The notes beneath the pieces are model-generated. The model ran no database searches and was not told the DNA's origin. It was given only the letters and a program-made list of their open reading frames with translations. 64,000 nucleotides of DNA, taken from positions 1-64,000 of the forward strand of contig JAKSYS010000104.1 in the NCBI GenBank assembly GCA_022925895.1. Direction: 5' to 3'. The DNA comes from Fragilaria crotonensis. Lineage: Eukaryota; Bacillariophyta; Fragilariophyceae; Fragilariales; Fragilariaceae. A program made the translations under genes and the position numbers. Positions 13,378 to 23,796 of this stretch are shown here, piece by piece (the stretch's first letter is position 1; every line of letters begins with the position of its first letter).

Positions 13378-14152
13378 CTACTTCAAATCCAAGACTCTGT
13401 CAAGCTCTTCCAAGGCTTCACATGCCTCCACCATGTCTGTCAAGCACTCATCCGTGAGCACCCCCAAAGCTCCCGAAATTTCCGTCGCACTGGCAATCTC
13501 TTCCAATTCTTCCCACGCGAGGGCCGCCTGCGAAGGTGGGTCCGAATTCAGCCGTGGCGGCCTTGGCGCGCCAAGGCCGCGCGGATTGCCGGAGAATCGG
13601 CGCCGGTTGGCATCATGGCGACTGGCGTTAACTTGATGGCCTTGATTTCAGCCGCCAAGTTCTTGACGCGATTCACCTGGGGAGTCGTTTCGGCAATGAG
13701 AGTGGCGAGGGCATCCAATTTGGCACCGTACTCGATGCATTCGGCTGATGTGGCTTCCACGTCGCATTCTTCCAAGTCTTCGCCGAGGGCCATGGCGTCG
13801 CTGTTGAATGACGATGTGCGTTTGATGTGTGTTTGTGAGTATATGATTTGGACAAGGATATGGGTAGAGATTGCAAGTTTGAATCGATTGCTCAGGATAC
13901 GGGATACCGCCAAGCAGTTAGCATGACTCACCTGGTCCTGGTCGATGCTGACAACTCTTCCACAGCTTCCCATGCCAAGCGAGCCTCCTTCGAGGTGGCT
14001 CCAAACTGCTTTGCCGCAGCCATGGCTTCCTGGATCAATGCCGACGCGTCAGGGCGTTCGGCAAAGAGCCGCGACTCGACACGACGGAAATGGTACGTGG
14101 GAGCCGTAAAGGCATCAATAGATAGCGGAAGGAGAAACAACAAGAACTTCAT
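13378..14152 (-). CDS. Plastid-directed protein with two CP12-like domains
   Basis: Two exons: 14152-13932 and 13800-13378, with a 131-bp intron (GTGAGT donor, ACAG acceptor). ATG at 14152 is chosen because it opens a signal peptide (MKFLLFLLPLSIDAFTAP) with the A-F junction of diatom plastid proteins. Domain 1 has the CP12-type helix SKEARLAWEAVEEL, followed after a spacer by ECDVEATSAEC, a Cys-x8-Cys pair like the C-terminal, GAPDH-binding pair of CP12. Domain 2 repeats the pattern: SQAALAWEELEEI and a DECLTDMVEAC pair (Cys-x7-Cys). CP12 of plants and cyanobacteria is a redox-controlled linker that inactivates GAPDH and phosphoribulokinase; this role is inferred here. Oddity: between 13580 and 13523 two extra single bases shift the frame. 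Removing them from the count gives a 213-aa protein. The first lies in a 24-bp perfect palindrome. They may be sequence errors. Confidence 0.7.
13557..13580. repeat. 24-bp perfect GC-rich palindrome inside the CP12-like gene
   Basis: The bases 13557-13580 read the same on both strands, with centre between 13568 and 13569 and core TTGGCGCGCCAA. It lies in coding sequence exactly where the CP12-like frame first shifts. A foldback of this kind can cause sequencing or replication slips, which may explain the shift. Confidence 0.9.
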
Positions 14153-15815
14153 AGTGCTTTGATTATTTATTGATTGTATTGATGATTGTTTTGAGGAACA
14201 GGACAACGATGCAGATGCTTGTCTTCAACTAATCTCTTCGTTGATTTGTATGTTGTGTGACCAAGTGCGATGGTTAACTCGGAGTTCGCACAGATCCGAA
14301 GTTCGTATGCGAAAGTAACTTCCACTCCGAGTCATGGAGTACACTGTATAGTACTCCGGTACAATGGAGTACCGTCCATTCAACCAACACTGCCGTTCGC
14401 AAGCTGTTTGTCATCCAGTTTGTGTCGGTTTTATTCGACGAATCTTCAAGGGAAACTGTGCCCGCCACCAATCAGCTGTCGGACCGTCAAACGTTGAAGG
14501 ACTGGAGCAGCTGACAAAATGCCAGCAGGGCCGATGCTCATTGAATGAATGTGTACTTGTACTGTTGTACTGGAGTACTGGAGTACAAGTACAGCATAGA
14601 GAACTATATGCATATAGTGCCGCAGTTTTATACTCCGAGTACAAGAAGGTTTTACTGGTACGACGTACTGTATGTTGTACCTGGTACAACATACTCCAAC
14701 GAACCAGGTATGCATACAAAACTACATGGTCGCTCCGTCAAGAACAAACTGTCTGTTTCGTTTTCTGACATGTTTATTGCCATTGACTGTCCAGGTTGGA
14801 ACTACTGCTATGTAGTGCTCTTCTGAACCCTGTAGTCACCCCTGCACAAAGCATCACCATGTTCTTGGATCAATCCTTGTGACGAATATTCTCCACGTAT
14901 GAGTGAGTGTTGCGAGGATGGATGGTGGATTATGAATGATGGCTGATGTATGATTAGAAACTCACATGGCCGTTGACACAGTAATGTGGTATCCGGTACG
15001 CACTCTTGCCTCTCTCCCTCATTCCCTCGCTTGCTCGCTCGCCCGTCCGCCATCGTGTTCCATGTTCCTCGAATTGACATTTGTTACGTGATGGACGCTC
15101 CCCTCCCCGGTGTTGATATGCACGTTACCAGTGAACCCTACACTCGATGGGTGTTGCTGGATCGACGCACCGGCAAAATATTTTGGATTGATTGGTACAC
15201 AACCGAATGCAAGGTGCATCTTACCCTTTGTGTATGGTCGCCATCTTCCCGTACATTACTGCGTTTGAGTCCTGCCCTCAGATTTTACCTACTTTATGAT
15301 GCACTCACACACACTTTTTTACCATGTCTCGTTGGAATAGAAGCACAGTATCCGGTGTTGACACTCATTATGAAGCCACACTCTTGTCGTTAGCAATGAC
15401 GATCTGAGAAGCACTTGACCACCTGTTGGTTGGTTGACTGATTGGCTGGCTGATAATGGTAGTACCCACAGGAAGCACCAACGCATCATTTACTTGTCGC
15501 CGCCGAGACATCAAACATCACCAGCATCCACCAATTTACATGCCAGACCTTCAAACGTCTCAGACTTTTGATTGTTTCTCCAGTCCGCGGCATGTAGCAC
15601 AACGAAGTTGTAAGACTTGTTGCGTTCACCAAGCAATGAGTACACAAACAAGAGACAGACCACTGTGCATTACTAGTAGTGAATGTATAGTTAGTTGTTG
15701 AATTACCCAACTCAAAAAGCTTCCAACCTGTATATGAAGAAAAAACACATTCGTACTTGGACATGCTTCCTATATCATTCTACAGAGCATCGACATCTCT
15801 CTCAAGGAACTTTTC
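14153..15815. other. Intergenic region, partly GTAC-rich
   Basis: It contains the upstream region of the CP12-like gene and the 3' flank of the DUF1118-like gene. A GTAC-rich repeat stretch fills 14330-14720. A plus-strand frame around 15.0-15.39 kb (EPYTRWVLLDRRTGKIFWID) has some protein-like composition but lacks a good start or any recognised domain, so it is not called. Confidence 0.5.
14330..14720. repeat. GTAC-rich intergenic repeat stretch
   Basis: Dense GTACT/AGTAC units in both orientations (for example GTACTGGAGTAC, TACTCCGAGTAC). The units are near-palindromic, so the stretch looks alike on both strands. It lies upstream of the CP12-like gene. Confidence 0.75.
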
Positions 15816-16673
15816 TTATTTCTTGAGCCCCGCCAGGGCGATTCCGGCCGCTCCGGATGCCACTCCCAACGGAACCAAGAGTAGTCCCAAGTAGAATCCT
15901 GCCGACAATCCCACGAATGGAATTTCCGCATTGTTGGCCAACAGTGCCGCATCCAATCCAAGGGCTCCCACGGCCGCCGCATAAAAGGCAGGTGGGCCCA
16001 CCTTGAGGGCCCCCGCCAAGACGGGAAGCAAAAAGGGAGCACCCTCGACGAGGAAGAATGCCACAAGATTGACCAAGAGCTGCTGGTTGTTAGCAGCGGC
16101 AGACAAGAGACCGAGGTCTTCCGCCAAGGGCAACAATTTTTCAATGGTGGCAAGGTCCACGCCGTTGGCTTCCAAACTGGAGAGAAGGCCGGATTCGGCA
16201 GTCGCGCCGAGGAGGTTGAGTTCGCGGACGCGGCGAATGACATTGTACTTTATTAGTTGTGTTTGTAGCGCAAGAATAAAGAAAGAGAGTCATGGTGAGA
16301 GAGTGACTAGCGAATCAAGATGCAAACATAAAGTGGGCAACACTGGGTACGTTCATTGACGCATAACAACAAGAAGAGTGAACCAGCGCAACATCGCACG
16401 ACATTCACTCATAAGCTTAACGAAAATAAAGCATGCACGTACTTGACGGTTCAAGAAGGAGTTCTTGTCAACCTTGGCGACCCATTGCTTGTAGTTGGCC
16501 TCCCCAAGGATAACTTCCGGAGTATTCTCGTAACTGTCTTCAGCGAACTCAAATCCAAAGGATTCCGAAAGAGCAGTCGTCGATGGACGAGCGATGCTCG
16601 ATTGCACGACTGTAAAGGCAGACGCCGACGCCGCAAAGATGGAAAGCAGTGCGAGGATACGTTGCGTCATCAT
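15816..16673 (-). CDS. DUF1118 / RIQ-like plastid membrane protein
   Basis: Two exons: 16673-16443 and 16247-15816, separated by a 195-bp intron (GTACGT donor, AAAG acceptor); the product has 220 aa. ATG 16673 opens a signal peptide, MMTQRILALLSIFAASASAF, ending in the ASASAF-type plastid import motif. The mature part contains the pattern AESGLLSSLEANGVDLATIE followed by KLLPLAEDLGLLSAAAN, very like DUF1118 proteins (plant RIQ1/RIQ2). Two or three hydrophobic membrane segments follow, rich in Ala, Leu, Gly. In plants RIQ proteins act in thylakoids and influence grana stacking, LHCII organisation and non-photochemical quenching. The same precise role is uncertain in a diatom, whose thylakoids lack true grana. 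It lies on the same strand as, and about 1.7 kb upstream of, the CP12-like gene. Confidence 0.65.
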
Positions 16674-17604
16674 TGTCAATTAGCTTCCAGTAAGTCTACT
16701 GTACGCTGATCTGTGGCACCGGTATCCTTGGTTCAACAAGCACACACACACCACATGCGTTTGCGTTTGGAGTTTTTATTCCTTATATGACATATGATAG
16801 GAGGCGAGGTCAATACGCCACGTACGCGATCCAACTTCTTGGAAAGGGAGCAGGATAAAACGAATGGCCTCCCAAATGCAGGGTAGGGATATTTTTCTCG
16901 TCTTCAACTTTTTCGGAAATGATTTTTTAAAATTTTAATTGCGATCGAACATCGAACTGAAGCAACTTTCAAACTTCCAATCACAAAAACAAAACTGCCC
17001 AAAAAAACAAAAATGATTCGACACTTGCCGAGAACACCCACTACTAGCTACTAGTACCCATACCGGAGTTGAACTCCAGTACTGTACTGCAGTAGTAGAA
17101 CAAATACTGTGGTACAGTAGCAAGTGGATGTTGACATTTTACAACATACATGTAACTGAGTTTTTCGCTTTATGCATACATTCAAAGCATATATACATAT
17201 ATTTATCATTTCTCAATCCAGCGACAGTGCACAGTGCACAGTGCACACCCATTCGACATCCTCTTCTTCCTTTTCACCCATCAACTCGATGCATCTACAC
17301 ATTTCCCCTTCTCTCTACGCATGTCACGGAGAGAACTGATCCGTGAACAACATCATACATCATACGGATCAGCAATAAGGAACATCCATAACTTGTATCA
17401 TCGATACTTTGACGCAGAGGTCCAAGGAGTTAGAGAGTGCAAGCACTACTCTCAGCTATCTGCACAATTCGAGTACGGCCTTCAGCCTTGACAGGGAACA
17501 GTATTGATCACAAGAACACGATACCGTAACGTTTCATAAAAATCTCTTCTTTCTTTTCGCCGGTATCAGTCGTCCGAGTTCTTCGAATAAGTTCAGAGTT
17601 CAGA
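16674..17604. other. Divergent intergenic region
   Basis: It separates the divergent DUF1118-like and Sel1-repeat genes and presumably holds both promoters. A short GTAC-type patch lies at about 17040-17120. A small tandem GTGCACA run occurs near 17226-17245. No gene was recognised. Confidence 0.6.
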
Positions 17605-18859
17605 ATGTACCGCATGCACCGAATATCCCTTCGAAGCTTTCTGGGGGCTCAGCAGCGGCTCTCCTCTACGAATCCTCCAATTGTTGCATCTGTAACAGCA
17701 GCAGCAGCTGCGGGATACACCCTTTGGTCGTTGTCTTCCGACAAGCATAACCAAAAATACCTTCCGAAATCCGATTCGAATCACAGAACAACATCTCTCC
17801 TGTACACCAGTCTCCCGACCTCGACTTGCAGTGCTCCTGAACAAGAAGACTCGGATGATGACGACTTTTCCGAGCCCGCCCGATACGAACAATCCCTGGC
17901 CTTTCACCGTTCCTTGTTGGACGAATATCGCTCGAAATGGGAGTACGTTCCCGACACAAACAGCAATGGCGGCAACGGCACTGGTAGTGTCAATCGTTCC
18001 ACGTCAACTCCAACTTCCTTCAACCCCTGGCCCAAGGCCGTCCCCACCACTCCGGAACAAGTCAAAATCTTGGAATATGATTTGAAATACGCCGCTCCAG
18101 GCAAATACCGCGACGACTTGCAATTCCGAATTGCAGTCTACTACATGAATAGTTCGCCCACAAATACTGATTCATCCACATTGGATCATTCTGATTCTCG
18201 TCGCGCCCTCCGATCGCTGCAAGAACTTGCACTCGCAGGACATTCCGATGCCCAGTGCATGCTTGGCATTATTTTTCGTGAAGGCACGGCCGACATTGAT
18301 CCCGATCCCGTCAAGGCACTCGTGTGGTTCCAACGTGCTGCCGGATCTGGCAATCATGCTCAAGCATGTTATGAAATGGGAGTTGCCTTGTATACTGGAG
18401 AGGGCGGTGTGCCGGAACAAGAGGGAAAAGCAGTGGAATACTTTGAAAGGGCCGCGTCCCTGGGACATGCGGCCGCGGCGTACATGTTGGGAGATTGCCT
18501 TTTGGATGGAGTGGGCGTGATTCGGGATCGGGCAGAAGCGTTGGAATGGCTTGTGGCGGCGGGTGAAATGGGACATCGCGGGGCGAGGTCGAGTGTTGGC
18601 TGTTTTGGAAAACACGGCGGATGAGAGTGGGGTGTTTACGGATGGGAGCCGACAATCGTTCCAACGACGAGCTACGGATGTCGTGCCCGAGGAGAAGAAG
18701 TGGACGGAAGAAGATTTGAAGCGTCTTGTGACATTGGAGAAACAGTACACAATTGGGGGTGGAACTCGCAACCCCGTGATTTTGGAGCGAAGAAAGAGTG
18801 TCGTGTCGGAGAGTCGAGAAGAGCCCCATGAAGCGGAGGAGCGTCCATCAGAGACTTAA
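17605..18859 (+). CDS. Sel1-like repeat protein, probable organelle-targeted
   Basis: ATG 17605 gives a basic, Ser/Arg-rich start (MYRMHRISLRSFLGAQQRLS) resembling a mitochondrial presequence, then an Ala-rich hydrophobic stretch (residues ~28-45) that could anchor it in a membrane. An acidic, low-complexity linker follows. The second half carries Sel1-type TPR-like repeats: GHSDAQCMLGIIFREG, VKALVWFQRAAGSGNHAQAC, AVEYFERAASLGHAAAAYML and AEALEWLVAAGEMGHRGAR. Sel1 repeats act as protein-protein adaptors, so a scaffold or assembly role is likely but the partner is unknown. Near 18585-18597 the frame shifts by one extra base. The first frame then stops at 18624, while the continuing frame (VLAVLENTADESG, then a charged tail) runs to 18859 and would give 417 aa. 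This looks like an indel error or a very recent mutation. Confidence 0.7.
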
Positions 18860-19010
18860 AAGAATAATGTCGGAAGGGTAATTGCTGAATAGCCTTGCTC
18901 AACAGCACCGCGAAGACTAACCACTAGTAGTAGCAGTAGCCATCGTATGAATGAAGAAAATGTGAAGGAAATAGAAGTAAGTTCCAAGTAGTCCTACATA
19001 TGAGATTAGA

Positions 19011-19820
19011 TTAAAATCCAGCAGCGACGTTGGGGTCTTCAGCTGCATCTTCAGCCACTGGGGCATCCAGAGGAGCAGGCATCAATGGAACCTGGGCGGC
19101 CGCTGCAAGGGCAGCGGCCGCAGCTGCCTGTTGTCGAGCCAACAAGGCGGCTGGGTCAATCTCTTCCTTCGGTTCCAAAATAACAACAACATCATCGAGA
19201 GGGATCTTAGGTCCGATGACTCCCTTGGGATCGTGTGGGAGCATGATTTGTACCTTAATTCCGACGACACCCTGTCTCATCATGACGTGACGGACGGCGG
19301 TATCGGTGTAGACCTGACCAGCGTGACCAGTCTTGATCATGTAACCGTCACCAAACTTCATAGCCTTGGCACGCTGTCCACGCAGCTTACCGGAAACGAC
19401 AACTTCACATCCCTTGGCAGATGCCTCCATGACGAAACGCACGACACCATAGCAAGCACGACGGACGGCGAGTCCTCCCAAGAGCTTGAATTTGAGGGAT
19501 TCTGCCTGGGCCTGGGCGCAGAGTCCTCTGTTCTGGACTCGTTCGGCGTAGAGTTCGACGGCACCGTCGGCAAAGTCGAAACGCTTCTGCACAACCGAGG
19601 TGAGTTCGCGGATGCGCTGTCCCTTCTCACCCAAGACGCTTTGGGTACGGGTGGCCCGGATGATGATTTCGGTACGGTGGGGCGTGGTGCGGACTTCAAC
19701 TCCAGCATAGCCATCTTCGGCCAATTCGCGGGTCAACAACTCGTTGAGTTCGGAGTAGAACACTCCGTCCGCGACGAACTTGCGCTTTGTGGACAAACGG
19801 CTACGGCGGGCGAGAGACAT
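19011..19820 (-). CDS. RPS3: 40S ribosomal protein uS3 (S3e)
   Basis: One uninterrupted frame of 269 aa with ATG at 19820. The N-terminus [20 protein letters not shown] and the following [20 protein letters not shown] segment are diagnostic of eukaryotic uS3. The KH domain carries [20 protein letters not shown]. The C-terminal uS3 domain has [20 protein letters not shown] and the [14 protein letters not shown] segment. The tail is Ala/Pro-rich and acidic. The protein sits at the mRNA entry channel of the small subunit. Length is slightly above the usual ~240 aa because of the tail. No intron lies in the coding part. No frame break is seen, as expected for a strongly constrained gene. Confidence 0.97.
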   Translation of the reverse strand: MSLARRSRLSTKRKFVADGVFYSELNELLTRELAEDGYAGVEVRTTPHRTEIIIRATRTQSVLGEKGQRIRELTSVVQKRFDFADGAVELYAERVQNRGLCAQAQAESLKFKLLGGLAVRRACYGVVRFVMEASAKGCEVVVSGKLRGQRAKAMKFGDGYMIKTGHAGQVYTDTAVRHVMMRQGVVGIKVQIMLPHDPKGVIGPKIPLDDVVVILEPKEEIDPAALLARQQAAAAAALAAAAQVPLMPAPLDAPVAEDAAEDPNVAAGF

Positions 19821-20455
19821 GACGGCAAAGAGTCTGGAACTGAAAGGAAGGGCAGAAAAACAACTCGTGAGACTATGCTATGCGTGTGTATGTGTTTAGA
19901 CCAACTAGTGATAGCAATGCCCTATCAAAATGAAATCGTAAATCAAATGGCGATATCAATGTCAAGCAATGCTCCTACTACGGAAATGCAAGCGCACGAG
20001 TCTCATTCACCATGGTCAAGCGAGACCACTTACTCTTTTTACGAAACGTTTGCTTTCTGCTTCCAGTACGCGGTGGTCAGCCTACCTATCTCGTGGTATT
20101 GCGCTACGAGCATAAAAGTAACTGGTAGATGAAGAAACCCCGTATCCCGAATCCCGAAGGTCAACTTTACCGACGTCGTCATACTACCACTGTTGTTACC
20201 AATGTACGGTTTTTTTTTTCTAACCACGACTCCTGTCTCCTGTCCTACTGTACATGACATATTCTCGGTTTAGTACTCCAGTAACGTGAACGACGATCCG
20301 GATTATCAACAATCAACTTCAGATACTCCGCGGATCCAAACAAGATGAGCGATAAGACATTGAGAGAGATGCTGTTGTCAAAGTCCTTCATGTCAATCGC
20401 ATCACACTCGATTCTACATCTATTTGACTCCGAACACAGACATAAGCGACCATGA
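19821..20455. other. Divergent intergenic region
   Basis: This holds the upstream region of the uS3 gene on the minus strand and of the MLO-like gene on the plus strand. A T10 run lies near 20210. No gene or repeat was recognised. Confidence 0.6.
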
Positions 20456-22873
20456 ATGATCGCCTCGCCTACACTTCCCCCCCAAGGAAAACGACGCACC
20501 ATACTGGTCCAATATCTGCTAATTGGAATCTCCGGATATATCCTTGGTACATTGTCGGGCAAAGGCCATCCATCGGTGGAGAACATTGCGACTAGTAGAA
20601 GGCTGGAGGATACTAGCAACGATGTTGATACGAAGGAAACAGGAGACCATGGTAGTTCGTCGGTACGTGCGTAGGGTCACTCTTTCTGCTCATCGTGCTA
20701 AAAACAAAAATGAGCAACACAAAATCAATGGAGTCTGTCGTACACACTTCTTACCACCCTTAAAACGTGCCTTACTCACCCTGCAATTCACACCTACTTG
20801 CTTCGTTTAATACACTCAAAATAGGAAATCAGCGACGCTACGGTCACATGCATCGTCTTGCTGCTCATTGTCTTGACAATTGTCTTTGAATTCAGCAAGG
20901 AACATCTGGAAGAGCACGCGACACGCAACTTGAGACCACTCGTGGACAAGTTGTTTGGAGAAATGACTGTCCTCGGATTCCTTTCTGTCGTGACCTTTTG
21001 CATTACTCAGGCTGGTTGGTTCACGGTGCTGAGCGAAAAATTGTTTGGAGAAGACAACGAACTGTTGGAGATTTTGAATTTGTCCACTTTACCATCTTTT
21101 TCATCATGATATCCTTTGTCCTACAAGTTCTGGTGCTTGTGGCGGCTGCCATGGAGACAGAGCAAGAGTGGCTGGATATGGACCAAGCAGCCAGGGATAA
21201 TGAGAATACGAATCAACGAACCCATGGTGACGAATTGTCCCAGAATTCCGAGCCACGAATTCGACCGTTTGGAGATTTCGTCGGGCTCTTGCCCTGCTTT
21301 CGCAATGGGACGGCACAACGGAAAGAAGATTTTCTCCTCTTTCAAGCACTGCGTAATGAGTTTTTGTTGGAACGCAGTCCCCACTATCCCTTCCACCCGG
21401 CACCGGAAGAAATTAGGGTTGTTGACGATTTCAATTTTGGTCGATACTTGGGGATTAACCAAGGAAGTCTGTTGGCTCATGTTGTTGAAGTCAGTATCAT
21501 TACATGGACTTTCTTCGGATTTCTTACTGTCATTTACTTCTTTTTCGTGATTGCTGTCAATGGGAATGTTACGGTACGTCGCCCCTTGCTTGTGATGATT
21601 CTATCATTGAGTGATTGAGCGAATAAACTGACACAACCCTTTCCGGTAGACCTTGGCTTGGTCGTGGGTTGCAGTAGGTTGGATTGTGTATGCGTTCCAC
21701 GTCTTCTTCGAACGTCACCTGATTCAGGTCAGAAGGATGTTTCTCAGAAAGGAACTATATCTCAGTACCAAGGTTGACAACACCAAGGAGAATGATGGTT
21801 CGTTACTCACTCCTCTCGAGACCACCTACCTTAATTCGATTGTTAGCAGCAACAACATCGCTGATAACCAAACTCTTCCTCAATGGTCCGACATTGATAT
21901 CGATGATTATCACCAAAATCGATCATGGTTGGCCAGAGTTCTGGCAGGAGGAGGGGAGGCCAATCGGCAGCACGCAATTTACTGGCTTGACCGACGTGGT
22001 CCGTGGTTGTATTTACACATCCTTCAGGCCAACTTGTTGTTCCTTGGAATCTATGCTGCCATGAACTTTCTGAGCTTCTTCCAACACATGTATCATACCA
22101 GTCCATCGCCTCCTGTGTTTTTGACCTACGTTCTCTTGGCCGGATACCCCTTTCTGTCAATCCTCTTGACCAAAAAGCACACGGTTGCCGTCTTGTCTCA
22201 AGTTTGCTGCATGGGAGCTCATCGTCGTCCCAATGTGGTGGATCGTGTGTTGCGAGAAGAAAAGACAGCCCGTGCGGTTGGAACGTTTTTGATTCTAATG
22301 CGCGGGAGCGGTGGTGGTAGGCGTAAGTCGGCTGCAGCAAAGAGCATGGGACGTGACCAACAACACCAACGGCACGGCGGCCATCCAGAAGGAATTCGGC
22401 CATTGAGTGAGGCAGAACGGCGAGAGGTGGCCAAGGCATTTAATACATTGGACCATGAGGGATGCGGAACTATTGCGCGTGAGGAGTTTGAAAGGCTTAT
22501 GCGGCACCTGGGTGCAGGGGTTTCGGATGAAGGCTTGTCGCAGTTGGTTAAGAGGCTGGACGAGGATGGTAGTGGAGGTGTGTCGAAGGAAGAGTTCATC
22601 GAGTGGTATGCCAAAAATGCTGGAGATGACAATTTGTCGGAAATGGAGCGAGCGCATCTTCTGTTCGGAATCTTCGACTCGGACAACACTGGTGACATAA
22701 CGATTGCAGAATTCAAGGACAAGCTCGATTCACTGAAGGTAGGATTTACCGTTGATGAGATCAGCGCGATCGTGAATGAGTTAGACATGGACAACAGCGG
22801 CACGATCTCCCAACATGAGTTTGCGCATTTGCTCCACAAGTATCATCCAAAGGCGCTGCGATCGTTGCGTTGA
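20456..22873 (+). CDS. MLO-like membrane protein fused to calmodulin-like EF-hands
   Basis: Three exons: 20456-20662, 20825-21573, 21650-22873, with GTACGT donors and TAG acceptors. Exon 1 encodes a hydrophobic start (YLLIGISGYILGTL). Exons 2-3 follow the MLO plan: a first membrane helix (CIVLLLIVLTIVFEF), a basic/acidic loop, then FGEMTVLGFLSVVTF like the ELMLLGFISLLLT region of MLO. A further helix pair and FNFGRYLGINQGSL, WTFFGFLTVIYFFF and LHILQANLLFLGIYAAMNFL follow. The last ~170 residues carry about four EF-hands; loops such as DEDGSGGVSKEE, DSDNTGDITIAE and DMDNSGTISQHE keep the Ca-binding acids. Plant MLOs bind separate calmodulin; here the sensor is attached. One base is missing near 21077-21083 (T-run); counting it, the protein has 726 aa. 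Location in plasma or internal membrane is inferred. Confidence 0.7.
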
Positions 22874-22977
22874 GAGTAGAGTTCATCGTACGATTTACCC
22901 CAGAATAAAATCGAGTGTCATACGTAAAAGAGTAAGGGCGCAATAGTCAATATTGAATTAATTACGACTCGTACGCT

Positions 22978-23319
22978 CTATTTCTTTCCCTGACGTTCTG
23001 CCAACACCTTCTTGACAGCCTTCTGTTCCTCCAGCAAAAAGGCTCTAACGATGCGTTGTTTGAGGCATCCGGCGCAGCAGCTGCCTCCGTAGGCCCGGGA
23101 TACGGTTCGCTCCCTCTTTTTCAAATTAGGGTAGACAGCCTTTTTGAGGTGCTTAATGCCGGGAAGGGACATTTTGCAATCAGAACACTTGGGGCCCTTG
23201 GTAGTCTTGTGGATCTTTCCGGCCGTCAATTTGCCACCAGGAGTACGCGTCGCGCGGACCTTGTTGGACTTGGTGTTGTACGAATGACGAGCGGGACGTG
23301 TGTAGCGATTGTCACCCAT
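22978..23319 (-). CDS. RPL34: 60S ribosomal protein eL34
   Basis: A single frame of 113 aa with ATG at 23319. HSYNTKSNKVRATRTPGGKL at the N-terminus and the zinc-ribbon cysteines (KCSDCKMSLPG, then GGSCCAGCLKQRIVRAFL) are diagnostic of eL34. The protein belongs to the large ribosomal subunit in the cytosol. Its gene starts 477 bp from the ATG of the eL36 gene in divergent orientation, suggesting a shared promoter region. No intron and no frame break. Confidence 0.96.
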   Translation of the reverse strand: MGDNRYTRPARHSYNTKSNKVRATRTPGGKLTAGKIHKTTKGPKCSDCKMSLPGIKHLKKAVYPNLKKRERTVSRAYGGSCCAGCLKQRIVRAFLLEEQKAVKKVLAERQGKK

Positions 23320-23796
23320 GATGGAAATTTATGTAGAAGAATTCTGCAGACAGTCGAGAGTAGAGCGGGGAGAGGGAATCAACATTAGTGCAAGAAAGCT
23401 TGGACTTGATGGAAACGCAGTGTCGTTCTGAGGTTTATTTCCAGTTCAGCGCTCGATCCAAACCCCGTTTTCTCCACCACCTTTGCCATGGTACCATTTA
23501 GGCATGATGCCAACTAAACGGCACTACGCTCTAGCTTTTGACGAAAGAAAACGCAGCGCCATGACGTTGAGCGACATCGTCAACTTACCGAACGTTATTG
23601 TTAGGGGCAAGTGGCCAACCTCGTAGGGTGAGCGTCTGTCCGTCAGTCCAATTTCTAAACTTAGTAAAGAGGTAACAGTATATAGAATGTGTAGAACTGC
23701 GCGTACAGAAATTTCCTCCGTTTCTTGCGACCCAGCACACCCGACCCCGTCGTAAATTACGACGATTAGAATACATCTCTGAAACAGTAATTCACC
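23320..23796. promoter_or_regulatory. Bidirectional promoter region of the eL34 and eL36 genes
   Basis: The 477 bp between the two divergent start codons must hold both 5' leaders and promoters. It contains an exact inverted repeat (23748-23764, listed separately). No TATA box could be assigned confidently. That the two genes share regulation is inferred from the arrangement only. Confidence 0.5.
23748..23764. promoter_or_regulatory. Perfect 8+1+8 inverted repeat upstream of eL36
   Basis: CGTCGTAAATTACGACG is a perfect inverted repeat around one central base, ending 32 bp before the eL36 ATG. It could be a protein-binding site or part of the transcript leader. A similar core, CGTAAATTACG, occurs near 6199-6209 outside any gene, so the motif is not unique to this promoter. 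Confidence 0.4.

Noticed and set aside
13355-13926. Plus-strand frames of about 100 codons
   Set aside because: Antisense of the CP12-like exons; the minus strand has the signal peptide, splice borders and domain motifs.
14986-15393. A 135-codon plus-strand frame in the gap upstream of the CP12-like gene
   Set aside because: It starts without ATG and has no recognisable domain; part of it (WVLLDRRTGKIFWID) looks protein-like but that is not enough.
19131-20132. A long plus-strand open frame (333 codons) opposite the uS3 gene
   Set aside because: It is the antisense of a clear ribosomal protein gene; codon bias of that gene keeps the opposite frame open. The translation has no domain.
22219-22839. 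A 206-codon minus-strand frame
   Set aside because: Antisense of the EF-hand region of the MLO-like gene; Ser-rich with no domain.
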